64,000 bases of DNA, from positions 60,495,257 to 60,559,256 of the forward strand of contig NC_077238.1 in NCBI RefSeq assembly GCF_947179165.1. The letters are read 5' to 3'. This document shows, piece after piece, positions 60,131-64,000 of the stretch; the first letter of the stretch is position 1; the number at the start of each line of letters is the position of its first letter. The notes below the pieces were generated by a model. That model was not told the DNA's origin. It was given only the letters and a program-made list of their open reading frames with translations, and did not search any database. Origin of the DNA: Solanum dulcamara (Eukaryota > Streptophyta > Magnoliopsida > Solanales > Solanaceae). A program made the translations under genes and the position numbers.

Positions 60131-61389
60131 TGGCAACTACCTATAGCATACAGACAGTTTGTTCCCTCACCTACCCCTGAAGTTGCACCTCCTTAACTAC
60201 CTCCATTCTGGGGTGTTGTAGAAGAAAACTGAGCTCTACTACCTCCATCTCCCTATCCCTTTGAAGGATACTCATTTTGGAAGTGACCTATCTGTCCACA
60301 TCCATAGAAATCATTGGTTCCCACATGACACTCTTCCAAATGGAGCTTCCTACATCTAACACATAGTGGCTTTTCTCTAGAACCTTGAGCCACACTTAAT
60401 TAGGACTGAGAACCCTAAACTCAGAAGTTTTGGTAACTCAGCGACCTATGATTATGTGTAAAAGCACTTGTTGAGGAAGGTGCATAATTAGAAGACCTCT
60501 TCTGAAAGAAGAACTTATTATCCTTCCCTTGCTTCTAGTCGTTCTTATGCCCAACAGGCTTAGCCTTCTTGCTTAATTGTTCCTCTCGGTCTTTTTTCTT
60601 GTCATCCTCAACCTGTTGAGCATACACTATCAATCTAGAAAAATCCAAGTTAGAAATCATTAGCATTGCCTTACATTCTTTCTTTACATATTTTCCTAGG
60701 CCAGAGATAAACTTTCTCATCTTTTCCATCATACGAGGAATCATTTCTGGGGCATATTTAGACAACTGAATAAACTTCAAACTATACTCCTTCACAGTCA
60801 TGCTTTCCTACTTGAGGTTCACACACTCCTCAACTTTTGCTTCCCATATCTCTTGGGGAAAAAAGTGGTCAAGGAAGGTGCTTTCAAACTTATCCCAAAA
60901 TGCAGGTCCAGTATCCTCACCGAAACTCTGCTCCCACTAGTCATACCATATATTTTCCACATCCTTGAGCTGGTAGGAAAGAAACTCAACACCCTCAACC
61001 TCGATAGTATGCATCACTTTCAAGATCTTCTACATCTCATCAATGAAATTTTGAGGATCCTCCTTAAACTTATACCCTGTGAAGACTGGCGGGTTCATCC
61101 TTAGAAAATATCTAATCCTTGTGGTGGCAAACGACTCTTGAGAGCTAAAGCTAGGAGTTGGTGAACTATGGTTACCCATCTGGGCAGCTACCAGTTGAGT
61201 GAGCATGGCAATAACTCCTCTGAATTCTACCTCCAAAATAGGAATGGTCTGAATAGTAGGTATTTGGGGTACCTCAGTAGACCTTGCAGTTCGGCCCCTA
61301 GTTCTCGATGAAGGTATCTTTGACTGTGAAACCTCAGTGATGGAAGCGTTCCTATGAATGGATGTACGTTTAGAAGGCATGGTCTGCAA
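60131..61389 (-). pseudogene. gag, element 5
   Basis: Minus strand. The longest open stretch starts at 61389; MPSKRTS at 61380 is the more likely start because this family begins with a short basic peptide. The stretch ends with RYFLRMNPPVFTGYKFKEDP and QNFIDEM at 61030, followed by stops. The capsid end is 60801-60535 (MTVKEYSLKFIQLSKYAPEM, LIVYAQQVEDDKKKDREEQL). The zinc-knuckle region near 60290 reads FYGCGQIGHFQNEYP, with one cysteine pair member and the histidine kept. Confidence 0.83.
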
Positions 61390-61572
61390 CGTGTAAACAC
61401 ATAAATTAGAAAAGAAGTTTAATAGAGTTAAATTTTATAGCATGAACTCAGATTATGAAAAAAGTGAAACAATTCCTAATGTCCTATAACCTCCTGATTA
61501 TAAGTTTGGTGCACGACACACCCATAAGTAAGACTCTACTAGACACGGCTTTATAAAGACCCGAGGACTCTT

Positions 61573-61594
61573 GAACTCTGTTCTCTCATACCAA
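61573..61594 (-). other. Primer-binding site of element 5
   Basis: The minus strand reads TTGGTATGAGAGAACAGAG, four bases from the LTR edge at 61599. It has the TTGGTAT...AGAG frame of the initiator tRNA-Met primer site with family-specific differences. Confidence 0.8.
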
Positions 61595-61598
61595 GTTT

Positions 61599-64000
61599 GT
61601 CACATCCCAAGAGGGTACCATGCGTGGTTGGCACTCATAAACCATCTATGGCCTCTGAGAGAATCACTTGGTATCATCACTTATTTTTTCATAAGCGGAA
61701 TACATAAGTGAAAATAAGAATACTTATATGGGCTCGTCATCATCAACATCAAAGGAAAGAAATAATCCTTAGAAGAAGTAGTTTCAAAGGATAACTACTA
61801 CAATTACATCATCAAACTCTGTCCATGATGCCTATAACACTATCAGACGGTGTCGATGACATGTCCATGGCTACCTCAAAAGAAACATAATACTCAAAAC
61901 TAATAAAAGAATAAAGAGTTCCTCCGAATACAAGAAGGATTCACTAAATAGTAGGAAAGTAATGATCTTAAACAATGCGCATGTTAAGGATCTCTAACAC
62001 CTGTTTCTGCATCATAAAATGATGCAGGTTGAATGGTGTCAGTAAAAGGAATGTACGAGTATATAAAATGGCAAGAAAGGAAGGAAAAATATCAAGAAAC
62101 TCCTCTTAGGAAGACTCAGCTCAGAGCTCAACATCATCTCAACATCAATATGTAATACAAGTTTAAAAAATAATAATAAGCAATGCTTACTCAGTTGGGA
62201 GTTTCTCTAATCGACAACCATCACTTTTGAGCTAGCGATGATACAAAGAAGCGATGTCATTGTCACATCCATCTAATATATTCCTAGGGTAAAGGACATC
62301 ACCATCTTGGATCCAATCATCAAAGTCCTCTTTTTGGGACTTAAGAGGCATAACCTCCATCCTACGCTGGCTACATAGTTCTAGTGTTTGAGTCAATTAA
62401 ACTCTTACCCAACTCGGTGCTCAATACTACTCTCAAAATATTTGCTCATATTAACCTCATCATCTAGTATTATTTGAATTTTATTTAAAACACCAAACTC
62501 ATCTTATTACCTCTTCATCAATCATTACATTTCAAAACATTATTTACATCCCATCAAAACATCTTGCTCAAAACATCATTTAATCTAAAGAATCAAATTC
62601 ATTTAAACTCAATTCTTTTGCTCTTTCAAAACTCAATAAAGTACATATATAGTATTAATTCAAATCACTCTTTTGTCAATGAATATTAAAAGCCAACATC
62701 TTTACTCAAAACATGCGTAAAAATATTCATGAACATAAAATTAATTAGGGTTCATGGGAAAGTAGCCACGAACAATAATTCCAATAATATTAGAGATAAA
62801 AATAATAATAATCTTAATGCATGAATATATCTAAATCAATAAAAGAAGAATTAACTCATTTAGAATTCAAGAATTAGGGTAAACCTCAACTATAACTCAA
62901 TTACGATGAATTTAAATATTGGGCGCATGGACGAACTCAATCCAATGCTATGAATAGCTTTACATATGCTAATATAAGATAGGTAATTAAACTTCTAATA
63001 CTTAATAATCTATGCATTTTGGAATCATGATATGAAAACCCATAAAGTTTCATATTTGAATTAAATAAAAGACTTTGATAATTCATTTGAGCTTCATGGA
63101 TGAAAGGATCAATGAATCAATACCCACATACCTTAAAGTAAAGGTTGAAGAGAATAAATATAATTTCTCATATAATCAAAATATTTTAGGCATGAGAGTG
63201 GAAGGAATACTCTCATTGAAGTCTTACATACCTAGAATCTAAAGCTTTACTATGAATTGAAGAATTCAAAGAACATTTTTGAACCCCTAGCCCTTTCTCC
63301 TTGTCGAAAAATTTTGTGTACTACTCGGAGTATAAGAATGACTGAAATAGTATTTTTAAACTATTAAAAACTAAAAGTATATTTCAGAATGAGTAAAGAA
63401 GTGTATAGAGAGAAGAGTTAATTGAGAAAGCTTGATGAACAAAATAAGGAAATAAGGTGGGTATTTATAGGTGTGGAGAAGAGACATAATAATAAGTAGA
63501 AATAATTATAAAGGATGATCTTGAAAATTCAATGGAGGATTTTGATGTCTGGGTGATGCCAAATAGAGGACTATTGATGTCATAGGTGATGTCAAATGGA
63601 TCTTGATCTTTCCATGGTTGGTGAGATGAACCTTTTTTTAACAAAATAATTGCTTTTAGAGTTGCATTTGAACAAGATAACTTCCTCATTAGGATTTGAT
63701 GTCTTCATATGAATTGTACCTCTAGAAGTATACTTTCATTTTGTGGAAGAATCAACCAATTTTGAGTAACCTATAGTGAGATATGAATTTTCTTCTATAA
63801 ATACTCTATTTTTTGTAAACATTAATTTATTTGACCTACTTAGAGTCTGAATCATAAGATATGGTCTCATCAAAGTTATAGATAGTGATATTGGGGTTAT
63901 TTAGAAATTTGAATCACCTACTTTGGACCAACATATGAAAAGTTATGATAAAAATATAGAAGCAGTATCATTTTCGTCGAGAGTTGAAACACCACATACA
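61599..64000 (-). repeat. 5' LTR of element 5 (about 20 bp run past the window)
   Basis: Starts TGTCACATCCCAAGAGG and at 64000 reads GAAACACCACATACA, which is 20 bases short of the end seen in the left LTR at 56516. It keeps the about 52 bp missing from the left LTR. The TATA box is at 63462-63469 (minus strand). The open frame 63465-63689 is noncoding LTR. Confidence 0.92.
63462..63469 (-). promoter_or_regulatory. TATA box in element 5 5' LTR
   Basis: The minus strand reads CACCTATAAATACCCACC, identical to the partner LTR. As this is the 5' LTR, it would drive the genomic RNA of the element. Confidence 0.75.

Larger units (their letters stand above)
54136..64000 (-). mobile_element. Element 5: minus-strand chromovirus inserted in the viral remnant
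   Basis: Comprises 3' LTR (54136-56516), coding region, PBS and 5' LTR (61599 to the window end, about 20 bp short of complete). It belongs to a different family from elements 1-4: the LTR starts TGTAACACCCCC on the minus strand, and gag and PR sequences are distinct (MTVKEYSLKFIQLSKYAPEM; LLDLGATLSFVT). It lies within the pararetroviral RT region; bases 54131-54135 (TTTAT) are the expected left target repeat. The LTRs are about 93% identical by eye over one 365-bp stretch, so it is among the youngest full elements here, though pol is already broken. Confidence 0.92.

Overview
The window looks like pericentromeric or otherwise heterochromatic plant DNA, most likely from a Solanaceae genome (inference). 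The evidence is a dense pile of decayed Ty3/gypsy chromovirus retrotransposons with long LTRs (about 2.2-3.5 kb), initiator-tRNA-Met-type primer sites, chromodomain-like integrase tails, and one endogenous caulimovirid fragment. I see no intact host gene, tRNA or rRNA, and no bacterial-type feature. Every coding region is a retroelement or pararetroviral relic broken by stops and frameshifts.

Layout. (1) 1-9968: element 1 (+), with the 3' part of its 5' LTR, PBS, gag, protease, RT, RNase H, integrase and chromodomain tail. A solo LTR (7103-9157) interrupts the tail; then come the polypurine region and the first 741 bp of the 3' LTR. (2) 9969-14934: a truncated minus-strand element (3' LTR plus about 1.6 kb of integrase-end pol) inserted in that 3' LTR and cut off at a deletion junction. 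(3) 14935-42688: element 2 (+), opened twice. Solo LTR A (19643-25991, TSD ATAGA) sits in its gag zinc-knuckle region and is itself split by solo LTR B (20863-23991, TSD AAAAG). Element 3, a complete minus-strand element of a related family (27333-37411, TSD CGTGG/TGTGG), sits in its RT. (4) 42693-52643: element 4 (-), with both LTRs, including a recent-looking LTR-LTR conversion tract, a (TA)n expansion and a duplicated LTR end. (5) 52644-54135: a minus-strand caulimovirid RT-RNase H remnant. (6) 54136-64000: element 5 (-), inserted in that viral remnant, complete except for about 20 bp of its right LTR beyond the window.

How it fits together. The chromoviruses have the usual order LTR-PBS-gag-PR-RT-RH-IN-chromodomain-PPT-LTR. 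Chromodomain-bearing integrases are known to favour heterochromatin, which fits repeated insertion of elements into one another. Nesting gives relative ages: element 2 is older than solo LTR A, which is older than solo LTR B; element 2 is older than element 3; the viral fragment is older than element 5. Decay is dominated by substitutions, with many in-frame CAG-to-TAG changes, plus small duplications and deletions. I did not find a new protein-coding system. The more unusual signals are the perfectly bounded three-layer nest, the gene-conversion tract, exon-like blocks conserved in the element 1/2 LTRs, the tandem palindromes, and the interrupted pararetroviral relic. Identities given are by-eye counts.
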